This document shows, piece by piece, positions 36,183 to 45,899 of a DNA stretch of 64,000 nt. The stretch is taken from assembly GCA_902799355.1 (NCBI GenBank), contig CADCAG010000011.1, forward strand, positions 36,978 through 100,977, written 5' to 3'. How positions within the stretch are numbered: the first letter of the stretch is position 1; each line of letters starts with the position of its first letter. Below the pieces are notes generated by a model. That model saw only the letters and a list, made by a program, of their open reading frames with translations. It was not told where the DNA came from and did no database searches. The translations under genes and the position numbers were made by a program. The stretch comes from an uncultured Bacteroidales bacterium. GTDB taxonomy: Bacteria; Bacteroidota; Bacteroidia; Bacteroidales; Bacteroidaceae.

Positions 36183-37031
36183 TCAACCGATGATGGCATC
36201 GCGACACTGTTCCATGAGCCATTTAGGAGTACTCGTAGCACCACAGATGCCTACAGTATCGACACCTTCAAGCCAGGAGCGGTCTATCTCGTCAGGTCCC
36301 TCGATAAGGTGGGTATTGGGATTGACACGACAGCACTCGTTGAAGAGTACCTTGCCATTACTACTCTTACGGCCACAGACGAAGAGAATGAGGTCGTGAC
36401 GGGCGGCAAACTGCGAGATGTTAGGCATGCGGTTGGCTACGGAACGACAGATGGTATCGAAGGAGCGGAAGGTGGCATCGGGCGAGATATGCGACTGGAT
36501 ATAGTCGATGATGCGGTGGAACTCTTCCAGTGACTTGGTAGTCTGCGAATAGAGGAAGATGTCGCGAGAGAAATCGAGCTGCTTGACGTCGTCAAAGTGT
36601 TCAATGACGATGGCGTTGCCTGCTGTCTGACCCACCAGACCCAACACTTCCGCGTGTCCTTCCTTGCCGAAGATGACAATCTGTCCACCTCCCATGTCAT
36701 ACTGTTTCTTGATACGCTGCTGTAGCTTCAGTACCACGGGGCAGGTAGCATCAATTATCTCAATATGATTCCTACGCGCCAGCTCGTAAGTACTGGGAGG
36801 TTCACCATGGGCACGCAGCAACACCTTGACATCATGTAGCTGCTTCATCTGTTCGTGGTCGATGGTGACAAGCCCCATATCGCGCAGACGGTCGCACTCC
36901 ATACCATTATGGACGATGTCGCCCAAACAGTATAGCGTGTCTCCCTTTGCCAGTTCCTCCTCGGCTTTCTGTATGGCGGTAGTCACTCCAAAACAGAAGC
37001 CACTGCCATTATCGATTTCTATCTTGAGCAT
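36183..37031 (-). CDS. ispH: 4-hydroxy-3-methylbut-2-enyl diphosphate reductase IspH
   Basis: 282 residues. The three iron-sulfur cysteines C13 (GFCFGV), C97 (ATCPVV) and C263 (GICGATSTP) and the HGEPP loop are in place. It makes IPP and DMAPP in the last step of the MEP isoprenoid pathway. 3 nt separate it from meaB, indicating coupled expression. Confidence 0.96.
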   Translation of the reverse strand: MLKIEIDNGSGFCFGVTTAIQKAEEELAKGDTLYCLGDIVHNGMECDRLRDMGLVTIDHEQMKQLHDVKVLLRAHGEPPSTYELARRNHIEIIDATCPVVLKLQQRIKKQYDMGGGQIVIFGKEGHAEVLGLVGQTAGNAIVIEHFDDVKQLDFSRDIFLYSQTTKSLEEFHRIIDYIQSHISPDATFRSFDTICRSVANRMPNISQFAARHDLILFVCGRKSSNGKVLFNECCRVNPNTHLIEGPDEIDRSWLEGVDTVGICGATSTPKWLMEQCRDAIIG

Positions 37032-37034
37032 ATT

Positions 37035-38135
37035 CTATTCCTTGAGATGAGCATAGTAGTTGTCCAGTAACTCTTGGGCAGCAGTGAAGCTGGTCTGCTG
37101 ACCAGCGAGCACGCTGCGCTCGGCATCCTGCAACTGCTGACGGATGACGGGATTGTTGTAGAACTTCAGGCGTAGCTGTTCATTGATGGTCTCGTACATC
37201 CAGTATTTGGACTGTTCGTTGCGGCGATAGTCGAAGTAGCCGTTCGCCTTGACGAAGTCGACATACTCGTAGATCATGTCCCACACCTCCTTGATGCCCG
37301 TACCAAAGAAGCCGCTATAGCACAGCACCTGGGGCATCCATCCACTCTCTGACTTAGGAAAGAAGTGGAGAGCGTTGCGGAAGTTGGTGGCCGCCATGTG
37401 ACAGCGGTCGACATTATCGCCATCGCACTTGTTGATGACGATGCCATCAGAGATCTCCATGATGCCACGCTTGATACCCTGCAGCTCGTCACCCGTTCCT
37501 GCCACCTGTAGCAGCAGGAAGAAGTCGACCATGGAGTGGCATGCCGTCTCTGACTGTCCGACACCTACGGTCTCGACGAATATTTTGTCGAAGCCGGCAG
37601 CCTCGCAGAGGATGATAGTCTCACGCGTCTTTCGGGCTACGCCACCCAGCGAACCAGCCGTTGGACTAGGGCGTATGAACGAGTCGGGGTGCACGCTGAG
37701 CTTCTCCATGCGTGTCTTGTCACCCAGTATGCTACCCTTGGTACGCTCACTACTGGGGTCGATGGCCAAAACAGCCAGTCGTCCACCGTGTTCCTTGAGC
37801 ACATGGATGCCAAAGGCATCGATGCTCGTCGACTTACCAGCACCAGGAACACCACTGATGCCTATGCGGATGCTGTTGCCACTATAGGGCAGACACTTGT
37901 TGATAACCTCCTGGGCTTTGGCTTGGTGGTCGGGATTGACACTCTCCACCAGCGTGACGGCCTGTGAGAGGATGGTAACGTCGCCCTTCACGATACCCTC
38001 CACCATCTCGGCTGCAGACAGCTCACGACGACGGAAGCGGTTGCGCTTCAGATAGGGATTGATGATGGACGGCTGTTCTACACCGCTGTTCACCTGCAGG
38101 CCTGCATATTCGGCACTATTCTCGGGATGTTCCAT
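37035..38135 (-). CDS. meaB: Methylmalonyl-CoA mutase-associated GTPase MeaB (ArgK type)
   Basis: 366 residues. The P-loop GVPGAGKST lies near residue 95; ETVGVGQSE and VINKCDGDN are the G3 and G4 motifs; a helical dimerisation tail closes the protein. It protects and reloads B12-dependent methylmalonyl-CoA mutase, a key step of the succinate-to-propionate pathway of Bacteroidales. The mutase itself is not in this window. Packed between DUF1573 and ispH with 3-nt gaps. Confidence 0.94.
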   Translation of the reverse strand: MEHPENSAEYAGLQVNSGVEQPSIINPYLKRNRFRRRELSAAEMVEGIVKGDVTILSQAVTLVESVNPDHQAKAQEVINKCLPYSGNSIRIGISGVPGAGKSTSIDAFGIHVLKEHGGRLAVLAIDPSSERTKGSILGDKTRMEKLSVHPDSFIRPSPTAGSLGGVARKTRETIILCEAAGFDKIFVETVGVGQSETACHSMVDFFLLLQVAGTGDELQGIKRGIMEISDGIVINKCDGDNVDRCHMAATNFRNALHFFPKSESGWMPQVLCYSGFFGTGIKEVWDMIYEYVDFVKANGYFDYRRNEQSKYWMYETINEQLRLKFYNNPVIRQQLQDAERSVLAGQQTSFTAAQELLDNYYAHLKE

Positions 38136-38138
38136 ACT

Positions 38139-39194
38139 CTATTTTGCATTGATGGTGATGGTGACCTTAGAGTGGTCTGGGTCGTTGGTAATCATCAAGA
38201 TTCGCGGGCGCGTGCGTACCTTTTTTAAGTCCTCACGTATAGCCGTTATCTTCAGTTCAGTCTTCTCGCCAGGCTTTAGCTTGCTCTTGCCCAGTGACAC
38301 TCGCAGACCACCCGTAAAGAGCTGTAGCGACGAGATATCCAAGTCGGTACGTCCCTTGTTGGTGATTACTATGACGTCTTTCTTCTTACTCTTGCCGTTG
38401 AAGTTGATGTCTACCACAGTCTTCGACAGTGCCATCTTGGGCGCATACTGCTTCTGGGCAGCCGTCATACCCAGGAAGGAGGGTAGCAGGACGGCAGAGA
38501 CAGCTATCTCGTGGTCGGCACTGACGGTGTCGCCAGGGTTCTCAGCCAGATAAACGGCACTCTGCGTCAGTCCATAGTCATGCAGCAGGTTGGAGTTCAG
38601 CGTAACAGTCAGCGTGCCAGCACGTCCGGGACCTAACCGCTCAGGAACCATCGTTGCCGACAGGTAAGGCGGCAAGTGCATCAGATTGGGCTGAGCCACC
38701 TTGGTACTACCATTATATATTTGTATCACCTGCACCTGCTGGTCGCCGCGGTTGATATCGTCAAATTCCAGGTCGCTATGGTCGAGCAGCATGTCACCCA
38801 TCGTGATGGGATAGTTCTTGCTGAGGTCCTGGTATTCTCTGAGCACGATACCCTTCATGCGGATATAGAAGGGCTTGCTGGTAGCGTTGGACACCACAGC
38901 GGCCTGCTTGTCGAAATGTCCCAGCTGGCGGGCATCGTAGGTCATGCGAATCTGGAACCTGTCGCCCTGCTCCGTCTTGGGATACTCCACCTTGGTACAG
39001 CTACAGTCAGGGCGCACATCTGTTATCTTTACTTTCTTACTGCCCTTGACACGGAACTCAAAGACAGCAGTGATGGGTTGTTGGTAACCCGTACGCCCCA
39101 CGTCGATAGTGGTCTTCTCGATAATCAGCTTCTGGGCGCATGCAGGTTGCATGGCCAACAGTAGCATGGGTATAATCAGTATTCTTTTCATCAT
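38139..39194 (-). CDS. DUF1573 secreted/periplasmic protein
   Basis: 351 residues with a signal peptide ending at PACAQ. The N-terminal DUF1573 domain has the characteristic VRPDCSCTKVEYP and a following Ig-like fold (ASH/MSP type), and a second similar domain lies in the C-terminal half. Function unknown; such proteins are common in Bacteroidetes envelopes. Its start overlaps the macroglobulin stop by 4 nt, so the two products probably act together. Confidence 0.85.
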   Translation of the reverse strand: MMKRILIIPMLLLAMQPACAQKLIIEKTTIDVGRTGYQQPITAVFEFRVKGSKKVKITDVRPDCSCTKVEYPKTEQGDRFQIRMTYDARQLGHFDKQAAVVSNATSKPFYIRMKGIVLREYQDLSKNYPITMGDMLLDHSDLEFDDINRGDQQVQVIQIYNGSTKVAQPNLMHLPPYLSATMVPERLGPGRAGTLTVTLNSNLLHDYGLTQSAVYLAENPGDTVSADHEIAVSAVLLPSFLGMTAAQKQYAPKMALSKTVVDINFNGKSKKKDVIVITNKGRTDLDISSLQLFTGGLRVSLGKSKLKPGEKTELKITAIREDLKKVRTRPRILMITNDPDHSKVTITINAK

Positions 39195-42100
39195 TCTGTA
39201 ATAGTAAGTGTTGTTGACGGTGCTGTGGCACGGAACTCTGGTGCATAGGCACAGCCTACGGTGCAGGTGCCCGTTTCGTAGGTACCGGCACGGTCAATGT
39301 AATACTCAGTCTCGATAACGTGCTTGCCCTTGCCTAGTCCACGATAGAAGTAATGGGTGGCATTGTCCTTGGGTGAGCAGTAGGCACCATGCTGATAACC
39401 CGACAACTGTTTGACAGGCTCCATGCATGCTGCACGATGGTCTACCACCTGTACGAAGTCGAGGTCGCGGGTGGTCTCAATGGTGATGCGGACGCGGATG
39501 CGCTGGCCAACAGTCAGTGTGGATTGCGGTTTTGCCGCAATCACCTCTCTCTTCACAGTGATGCCGCTCTGCGAAGCCTCTATGTCGGAGGTCTTCTGCA
39601 GGAACTGTGCATAGACAGCACCCCACGAGGTACCTTCGGAAGTCTTCGTGGCAGTGAAAGTATGCTCGCCGTGGTATGGCTGGGCGCTCTTCACGTAGCC
39701 GAGGCCAGCGGACGCCTTGCTGGTGTCGATGGGCGAACCGTCGACCACAAGGGCGGTGGCAGGCTGGCTGGTGGTCAGCGTGCTACTGTTGCCATTCAAG
39801 AAGGCATAGATGGCGTTGACGCTGTTGATGGGCGTGTTCCATGTCTGGGTGCGCTTCTCCTGCAACAGCCAACGACGCATCTCGTCGACAGTCTGCTTGT
39901 CCTGAGGTGCTACCAGTTGGATAGCCTCAATGACAGCCACCTCGGTGGGTATCTTGTAGTCATACCATGAATAGCTGGCACGACGGGTATCGTAATAACG
40001 GCCCATCTCCTCCGTATAGACGGTATACTCCTTCAGACTCTTCACATATTCAGCGGCCTTGGTTTTCTCGCCATGCTTGGCCAGCACAACAGCAGTCATA
40101 GCCTTCTCGTAGATGGTCTGGCTCTTGATATCCTTTTTCAACAGCTTGATGAGGTATTCGCTGGCAGCCTTGACATCCGTCTTCAGCGTCCTGCCGTCGA
40201 TGGCACAGAGATAGAGCCAGCGCAGGGCGGTGAATGAGGGGAACGTCTGGCGGTGACCTTTCTTCTCTTCTTTCTTCATCTTGGCCACCATCTCCGTCAT
40301 GTCCTTGCCAATGTAGGTGAAGGCCTTGTCATAAAGAGGTGAGAGGTGAGAGGTAAGCGGTGAGAGACACTGCAGACGAGCCAGCATCTCTTCGATAGCT
40401 ACGGTGATATAGGTGCTACCCTCCATGCCAGGATACCACGAGAAGGAGCCGTCGGTATTCTGCAATGCCGTGAGTTTCTCGACAGCTGTCTGCAGGCGAT
40501 TCGCAATACCGTTCTCGTCGAAGAAGTCGGCCAGGCGCTGACGCTGCTCACTCTCCTTGTCAGCAGCAGCTACCCATGGGGTCTCCTGCAGAACGAGGTC
40601 CTTGAGATCTTCGTCCTTGAACAGGTTTGAGTGCAGGGATGTTTCGCTTCCCTCTTCCTGCTTCCACTGCTTGAAGACGCGCTTGGCCTGTGGGTTCTGG
40701 TCAAGAAGATGTTTAGCCAACAGGTTGCTGTAATACGAAGCTGCCTGATCGATGGCGCTATGCTCGTATGGCTGTCCCAAGGTTGGCAACGCCTGTACCA
40801 TGAGCCATGCAGGGTTGTTGGTGTATTCGATGGTCAGCTTCTGCTGGTCTGTACCCTGTGGGAACAACTTGGCGAGGTCAATGGTCTTGGTGCCTGCCTC
40901 ATGCTGCGTGACAGGGACTGTCTTGGTGACATATTCTTTATTAGAAAGGATGGGCAGATAGTGCTGCTCGCCATCGCTGAAGCCGTCGCCCTTGGCAGTA
41001 ACCTTACAGATGAGCAACGATGTATTGGAGGGTAAATCGCTGACCACGAAGGTGACGGCGGCAGAGACGCTGGCATCGATGGTGAAGGGTGCCGACTGCT
41101 GGTAAACCACCTTGTCGGTAGCAGGGTCTATCATTTGCAACAGGGACGTACCGCTGACACTGTGGTCAGTAGTATTGAATAGGCGGGCAGATATCTGGGC
41201 CTTGTCGCCCTCACGGATAAAGCGCGGCATGTTGGGCTGTATCATCACATCCTTCTGTGCGATAGCCTCGCCATCGATATAGCCATACATCATGTCTGTG
41301 GTGTTCGCAATACCCATGAAGCGCCATGTCGTCAGACTCTCAGGGAGGGTGAACGACAGCGTGACATTGCCGTCGCTATTGGTTTTCAGAGCAGGATAGC
41401 AGAATGCCGTCTCGTTGAGGTTCTCGCGGACCTGTACCTGCTGCTCTTCAGCAGCGTCGGCATCCTGACGCTTTACTCCGTAGCCAGCCACAACGATTTC
41501 TTCCTTGGCTTTGAGTACCTCGCCACCCTTTGCATCGTTGGCAACGACTTCATACAGGACATCGTTTGACTGAGCGGCCATCGGTGCACTCTCTAGCATA
41601 TCTGCCGACTTAGACATCAGCATGGTGCGAGTACCACGAAGTCTGATGCCATAGGCACGGATATAGGGGAACACATCAGGATCGATCGTGCTGTATGAAA
41701 GATCAGGAACCTCCAGCATCTTCACAGCTTTTCCACCAAATTTACCGATGCTCTCCCACTTTCTCCATTGCCAGGAGGTAGAGGGTTGCGACAGATAGGT
41801 CTTGGGAGCAAACGACCACTTGTGAGGATAGATAGCGTCGAGACTCTTGTCGTAGAGCACAGCCAACAGACTGGCATCGGCAGGCGCGCCATCGGGCTTG
41901 TTGATGGACAGTCGCCACTCTTCCTGCTGCCCTGGTGTCAGACGGTCACGGAACGTCTCCCATTGCATCTTCAGTTGTTTCTCTGGCATGGGGCGACGAA
42001 TCACCTGCTGGTGCTTATAGCACTGGCCATCCTTGACCCATGCGAAGGTGACCAATAAGCCATTGCCATATTCCTCACGATAGGTCAACTGGCGGTTCAG

Positions 42101-44680
42101 CAAGGCGGCATTTTTCTTGATCGCTCCTTTCTCTATCATCTTGTTTCCTGAGAAGAAACTGTAGACGATATACAGGTCGGAATCAGAAGAGCCTACCTGC
42201 AGCGTTACGGGTGAGACATCAGCAGGGAACGCCTCATGCGACACGTAGAACCAGTCATGAGTCTCTGTAGCAGGACGCTTGTCATCGAGGCTGAATACCA
42301 CGAAATCATAGTTGACAGTATCCGTCTGACAAACAGCCAGTACAGTATGCTTTCCTGATTTCAGGGCAGGCAGTGGTGTCGGAACATTGGCTGAGGTCTG
42401 CAACCACTTGCCGTTGTCAATGCGGAATTTCATCTTCCCTGTAATCTCCTTACCCGCCGCATTGCGACGGTTAAAGGTGACAAGGGGTAACTTGTCGCTA
42501 CGTACCTGTTCGGGAAGGTCGCAGGTCAGTGAGGTAGGCTTATTGCCCAACGGCAACGACATAGTGGCATTGTGCGTCTCACCGGCAGTATCTGTCACGT
42601 CAGCCTCAACGACGAAATGGTAGAACATGGTATGACGCCCCATGTCGTCAGGCATGGTCAGTGGCATGTCGACACTGAATGAGCCGTCGGCAGCCGTCGT
42701 GGCCTCACCCTCACTAAGTGTAATCTCGCTCAGACCATCACCGAAATAGCCTCCTTGCCAGTAGCGGCTATAGGTCATCCACCAGAAGGCAATACGGCGT
42801 TTGACGGTGTAGTGAACCTTTGCATCTTGGATGGGAACACCCGCATAACTCATAGCCTTGGCCTTGGCACGCACAGTGTCGCCAGCCTGGTATGACTCCT
42901 TATACTCGTCAAACTCCACCTGGAAGGCCGGACGCTTATATTCCTCTACGCGGATGGTCGTCGACGCATTGCTGGTACGTACCGTGAAACGACCGTTCAG
43001 CTTACCCGTAGGCAGCGTAAAGGTCGTGGAACATTTACCATAGCGGTCGGTAACCACCTGCTGCTCAGCAACCACCTTGTAGTTAGCGTCGCGCAGCTCT
43101 ATCTTTATGGTCTTGTCAGCTATGGCCGCCAGTTCCATGGCAGACACTTCTTTCCAGACGATGGCTGTGGCATGTACCGTCTGTCCCGGACGATAGATGC
43201 TACGGTCAGTGAAGAGGACAACACGCTGTTGGTTATACGAACGCTCTTGGTAGTAGTAACTACCATAGGCAAAATATTCCGGACAACTGGTATCTTTGGC
43301 GGTATAAGGAAAGACTCTCGATGGCTGCTGCTTGCTGGCATCATATATGACCTCTCCCTGTTGGTCGCACGTCAGCGTAATGGGGGCGATAGTTTTTCTG
43401 TTGTAACGCTCAAAACCTAAACGTAGCTGCGCACCACCAACAGGCTGTCCTGTGGTGGCATCTACTACGACATAACGCAGTTGCTTGTCGGGCTGTGTCT
43501 GCTGCAACAGACGGATGCCCGATACAAAATAGAGCTGATAGATTGTTTCCGTCTCTGGATTCGTACTAAAGCTAAGCAAATAGACGCCAGCAGGCAGTGC
43601 GGCCAGTTGGGTAGAATCCTTGAAGATCTCATAGTCAGGACGGGAGGTAAAGGTCAACGTACGTGCTGCCTCTTTCACTTCCGTCAGGCCTTTGGCCTTA
43701 ATCTGTGCTAAGTCTTTCTCCACCTCAGGATTCAACTGCGTATCACCCTGCAAGGCTGTGCGATAGACACGCATGGTGAGCTGCCGCACGTTACGCAACA
43801 CGTCAAACTTCACCATCTGTGGTTTCTGCAATTCTACGCTAGTCAGAGGTATTTGCACCTTAAACCACGGATGAGTCAGATCTGCCAGCTCGTTCTTCAG
43901 TTCGTTAGCACGTTTCCACTTTCCCCAGCGTCGGATAGACTCCTGCAGCCACTGGTATTTCTCCACAGTAGGGCGTCCTTTCGCTAACATCAGGTTATAG
44001 CGATGGATGGCCAACTCGCCTGCCTCCGCATAGTCGCCATAGACGGCTATCAGCGAGTCGACACCTTCGATGGTATTGCGGGTATTGACGGCTGTCAGAC
44101 AAGCAGCAGGACAGTTGCCCGTCTTTTCATAGTAGTCTGTCATCCATTGCCAAGCGTCCAACTCTATACCGATGACACTCAGCAGGTCGTGACCAAAGAC
44201 CTCACTGTCCTTGCCCTTGATGATGAGGGGCTCATAGCTACTGGCGGGTGTCTTTCCCAACACCTCAGGATGGGCCAGCGCCAGTGTGCGGTAGTGTGTA
44301 CGCTTAGCGTCATGGTCTTCCAGCTCGCTGTTATCACTGAATATCTTCGACAGGACGGTGGCATAGACAGCCTGTAGGGCTACCTCACGGGTACCTTCCA
44401 GTTGCTGCTCTAAGCGCTTGACAGCAGGAGCCACAGAGTCAGGGGCTATCTCGCCTTGCAGCTTCACCGTTGTTAGCGCTGCCTTCAACAGTTGTCCGTA
44501 GGCACGTTCTTGACGGGCCTTCGTCTCTATCTTTGTCAGATGGGTGAGTGCTGTCTTCGGCAAATCCTTCTCTTGTACAGCCTCCACCTGTTTCCATAGT
44601 GCGGAATAGGTCTGTGCAACCATGGCCATTGGAATCAACAGCCATGCAGCCAACACCATTCCTATTTTCTTGTTCATCAT
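39191..44680 (-). CDS. Alpha-2-macroglobulin-like secreted protein
   Basis: 1829 residues with a signal peptide (ends MAMVAQ). MG2-type repeats include LFTDRSIYRPGQTVHATAIVWK-like sequence near residue 498 (YRPGQTVHA). A central A2M domain has LPESLTTWRFMGIANT and a C-terminal alpha/alpha barrel and receptor-like domain follow. I see no CxEQ thioester, so bait trapping by covalent bond is unlikely. It probably inhibits host or rival proteases or scaffolds the envelope. Near residue 1062 EEIVVAGYGVKRQ resembles the SusC-type plug start. A heptamer tract adds SPLTSHLSPLYD near residue 1440. Confidence 0.9.
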   Translation of the reverse strand: MMNKKIGMVLAAWLLIPMAMVAQTYSALWKQVEAVQEKDLPKTALTHLTKIETKARQERAYGQLLKAALTTVKLQGEIAPDSVAPAVKRLEQQLEGTREVALQAVYATVLSKIFSDNSELEDHDAKRTHYRTLALAHPEVLGKTPASSYEPLIIKGKDSEVFGHDLLSVIGIELDAWQWMTDYYEKTGNCPAACLTAVNTRNTIEGVDSLIAVYGDYAEAGELAIHRYNLMLAKGRPTVEKYQWLQESIRRWGKWKRANELKNELADLTHPWFKVQIPLTSVELQKPQMVKFDVLRNVRQLTMRVYRTALQGDTQLNPEVEKDLAQIKAKGLTEVKEAARTLTFTSRPDYEIFKDSTQLAALPAGVYLLSFSTNPETETIYQLYFVSGIRLLQQTQPDKQLRYVVVDATTGQPVGGAQLRLGFERYNRKTIAPITLTCDQQGEVIYDASKQQPSRVFPYTAKDTSCPEYFAYGSYYYQERSYNQQRVVLFTDRSIYRPGQTVHATAIVWKEVSAMELAAIADKTIKIELRDANYKVVAEQQVVTDRYGKCSTTFTLPTGKLNGRFTVRTSNASTTIRVEEYKRPAFQVEFDEYKESYQAGDTVRAKAKAMSYAGVPIQDAKVHYTVKRRIAFWWMTYSRYWQGGYFGDGLSEITLSEGEATTAADGSFSVDMPLTMPDDMGRHTMFYHFVVEADVTDTAGETHNATMSLPLGNKPTSLTCDLPEQVRSDKLPLVTFNRRNAAGKEITGKMKFRIDNGKWLQTSANVPTPLPALKSGKHTVLAVCQTDTVNYDFVVFSLDDKRPATETHDWFYVSHEAFPADVSPVTLQVGSSDSDLYIVYSFFSGNKMIEKGAIKKNAALLNRQLTYREEYGNGLLVTFAWVKDGQCYKHQQVIRRPMPEKQLKMQWETFRDRLTPGQQEEWRLSINKPDGAPADASLLAVLYDKSLDAIYPHKWSFAPKTYLSQPSTSWQWRKWESIGKFGGKAVKMLEVPDLSYSTIDPDVFPYIRAYGIRLRGTRTMLMSKSADMLESAPMAAQSNDVLYEVVANDAKGGEVLKAKEEIVVAGYGVKRQDADAAEEQQVQVRENLNETAFCYPALKTNSDGNVTLSFTLPESLTTWRFMGIANTTDMMYGYIDGEAIAQKDVMIQPNMPRFIREGDKAQISARLFNTTDHSVSGTSLLQMIDPATDKVVYQQSAPFTIDASVSAAVTFVVSDLPSNTSLLICKVTAKGDGFSDGEQHYLPILSNKEYVTKTVPVTQHEAGTKTIDLAKLFPQGTDQQKLTIEYTNNPAWLMVQALPTLGQPYEHSAIDQAASYYSNLLAKHLLDQNPQAKRVFKQWKQEEGSETSLHSNLFKDEDLKDLVLQETPWVAAADKESEQRQRLADFFDENGIANRLQTAVEKLTALQNTDGSFSWYPGMEGSTYITVAIEEMLARLQCLSPLTSHLSPLYDKAFTYIGKDMTEMVAKMKKEEKKGHRQTFPSFTALRWLYLCAIDGRTLKTDVKAASEYLIKLLKKDIKSQTIYEKAMTAVVLAKHGEKTKAAEYVKSLKEYTVYTEEMGRYYDTRRASYSWYDYKIPTEVAVIEAIQLVAPQDKQTVDEMRRWLLQEKRTQTWNTPINSVNAIYAFLNGNSSTLTTSQPATALVVDGSPIDTSKASAGLGYVKSAQPYHGEHTFTATKTSEGTSWGAVYAQFLQKTSDIEASQSGITVKREVIAAKPQSTLTVGQRIRVRITIETTRDLDFVQVVDHRAACMEPVKQLSGYQHGAYCSPKDNATHYFYRGLGKGKHVIETEYYIDRAGTYETGTCTVGCAYAPEFRATAPSTTLTITE
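40335..40369. repeat. 7-nt tandem tract inside the macroglobulin gene
   Basis: agaggtg/agaggtg/agaggta/agcggtg/agagaca: five units, complementary in type to the CCTCANC tract in the symporter. Confidence 0.75.
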
Positions 44681-44704
44681 ACGTTCGTTTTAAGTTATCA
44701 AGGA

Positions 44705-44735
44705 CAAAATTACGAAAAACTCGTTAAACAGCCAA
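44705..44735 (-). promoter_or_regulatory. Promoter of the macroglobulin-DUF1573-meaB-ispH operon
   Basis: TTG (44733-44735), 20 nt ending TTTTTCG, TAATTTTG (44705-44712) on the minus strand. It overlaps the terminator of the CDF gene. Confidence 0.7.
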
Positions 44736-44750
44736 GCCATTTAACGAGTT
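44718..44750 (-). terminator. CDF exporter gene terminator
   Basis: aactcgttaaa and tttaacgagtt are a perfect 11-bp stem; on the minus strand it is followed by TTTTT. Confidence 0.8.
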
Positions 44751-44776
44751 TTACCAATAATATGGTTCTTTTTTGT

Positions 44777-45736
44777 TTAGTGTACATCGTCACAGCAGTG
44801 ATCATGACAGGGACTGTCGCTCGTCTCAAACTCCAACGTAGAGTGACCGATGCCTTTCTCTTTTAAGAGAACTTTCAGGCGACCTTTCACCTCCTCCATG
44901 TGTGCAATATCCTTGATGACAATGTGTGCTGTCAGGGCATTGTCGGTGGTGCTGATGGCCCAGATATGCAAGTGGTGTACCTCGTCGACATGCTCCTCAG
45001 CGGTCATCAGCTGTTGGATCTCTTCGGGTTCGATACCCTCAGGTGTACCGTCGACGATGAGTCGCAGGCTGGCTGTCAGCAGACTCCACGTAGACCAGAG
45101 GATGATAAAGGCGATGATGAGACTGACAATGGGGTCTACCACATTCCATCCCGTAAAGGCGATGATGATGCCCGATACGACGACGCCTACCGATACCAGC
45201 GTGTCAGCCACCATGTGCAGGAAGGCACCACGCACGTTGATGTCGCTCTTCTGTCCACGCATCAGCAGTACCACGGTGAGTCCATTGATAAGGATGCCGA
45301 TACCTGCCGTCCACGATACAGCGACACCGTTGACGTCAACAGGTTCGCTGAACTTCAGGATACTCTCATAGACGATGCCTCCTACAGCTGCCAACAGCAG
45401 TACGGCGTTGAGTAGCGAGATGAGTACCGTCGACTTCTTCAGACCGTAGGTGTAGTGGGCCCCCGACCGTACCTTGGCCAGATGGAAGGCGATGAGTACC
45501 AGCACGAGACTGAACACGTCGCTGAGGTTATGACCTGCGTCAGACAGCAGTGACAAGGAGTTCTGCGTCCAGCCTACAAGGGCCTCAACACCCACGAAGA
45601 GCAGGTTCAGTACAATGCAGAAGACAAAGATGCCGTTCATGGAGTTCGGCATGACGTGGTGATGATGGTGATGACCGTGATGCTCGTGACCGTGCTCATG
45701 GTCGTGATGATGATGATGTTCGTGTGACATATTCAT
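44777..45736 (-). CDS. Cation diffusion facilitator (zinc-type exporter, CzcD/ZitB-like)
   Basis: 319 residues. The first about 28 residues are almost entirely His, Glu and Asp, a metal-collecting tail; the C-terminus ends CHDHCCDDVH. Six membrane helices with the SDAGHNLSDVFSL metal site (helix II) and LHMVADTLVSVGVV (helix V) are the CDF signature. It exports Zn2+ (possibly Cd2+ or Co2+) in exchange for protons. It is divergent from the 45900 operon, with two identical dyads between them that are likely operators. Confidence 0.93.
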   Translation of the reverse strand: MNMSHEHHHHHDHEHGHEHHGHHHHHHVMPNSMNGIFVFCIVLNLLFVGVEALVGWTQNSLSLLSDAGHNLSDVFSLVLVLIAFHLAKVRSGAHYTYGLKKSTVLISLLNAVLLLAAVGGIVYESILKFSEPVDVNGVAVSWTAGIGILINGLTVVLLMRGQKSDINVRGAFLHMVADTLVSVGVVVSGIIIAFTGWNVVDPIVSLIIAFIILWSTWSLLTASLRLIVDGTPEGIEPEEIQQLMTAEEHVDEVHHLHIWAISTTDNALTAHIVIKDIAHMEEVKGRLKVLLKEKGIGHSTLEFETSDSPCHDHCCDDVH

Positions 45737-45759
45737 TTACTTTTTGTTGATTTCTGCTG

Positions 45760-45767
45760 CAAAGGTA
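45760..45767 (-). promoter_or_regulatory. CDF exporter -7 promoter box
   Basis: TACCTTTGCAG on the minus strand, 24 nt before the start codon. The first TGCAAC dyad lies 13 nt upstream, inside the spacer/-33 zone, where a repressor would block polymerase. Confidence 0.65.
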
Positions 45768-45779
45768 GGGAAACATTGC

Positions 45780-45832
45780 TGCAACCAGGTTGCAACAGGC
45801 TAAGAATATCGATTTTCTGCAACTGTGTTGCA
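45780..45832. promoter_or_regulatory. Two copies of the dyad TGCAAC-N3-GTTGCA
   Basis: 45780-45794 (centre cag) and 45818-45832 (centre tgt), 38 bp centre to centre. They sit between the metal exporter and the secreted-protein operon. A metal-sensing or Fur-like regulator is a reasonable guess, not shown. Confidence 0.7.
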
Positions 45833-45873
45833 AGATTTTTCCTTTTCCTGCATGTCATTTCCATAATAATTGC

Positions 45874-45881
45874 TATCTTTG
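45874..45881 (+). promoter_or_regulatory. -7 box for the 45900 operon
   Basis: TATCTTTGCAG, 18 nt upstream of ATG 45900. No good -33. Confidence 0.6.
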
Positions 45882-45899
45882 CAGAAACTTAAAACAAGA

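Noticed and set aside
44777-45736. His-rich protein as a stand-alone metal chaperone
   Set aside because: The His-rich tail is followed by a full six-helix CDF transporter in the same frame.
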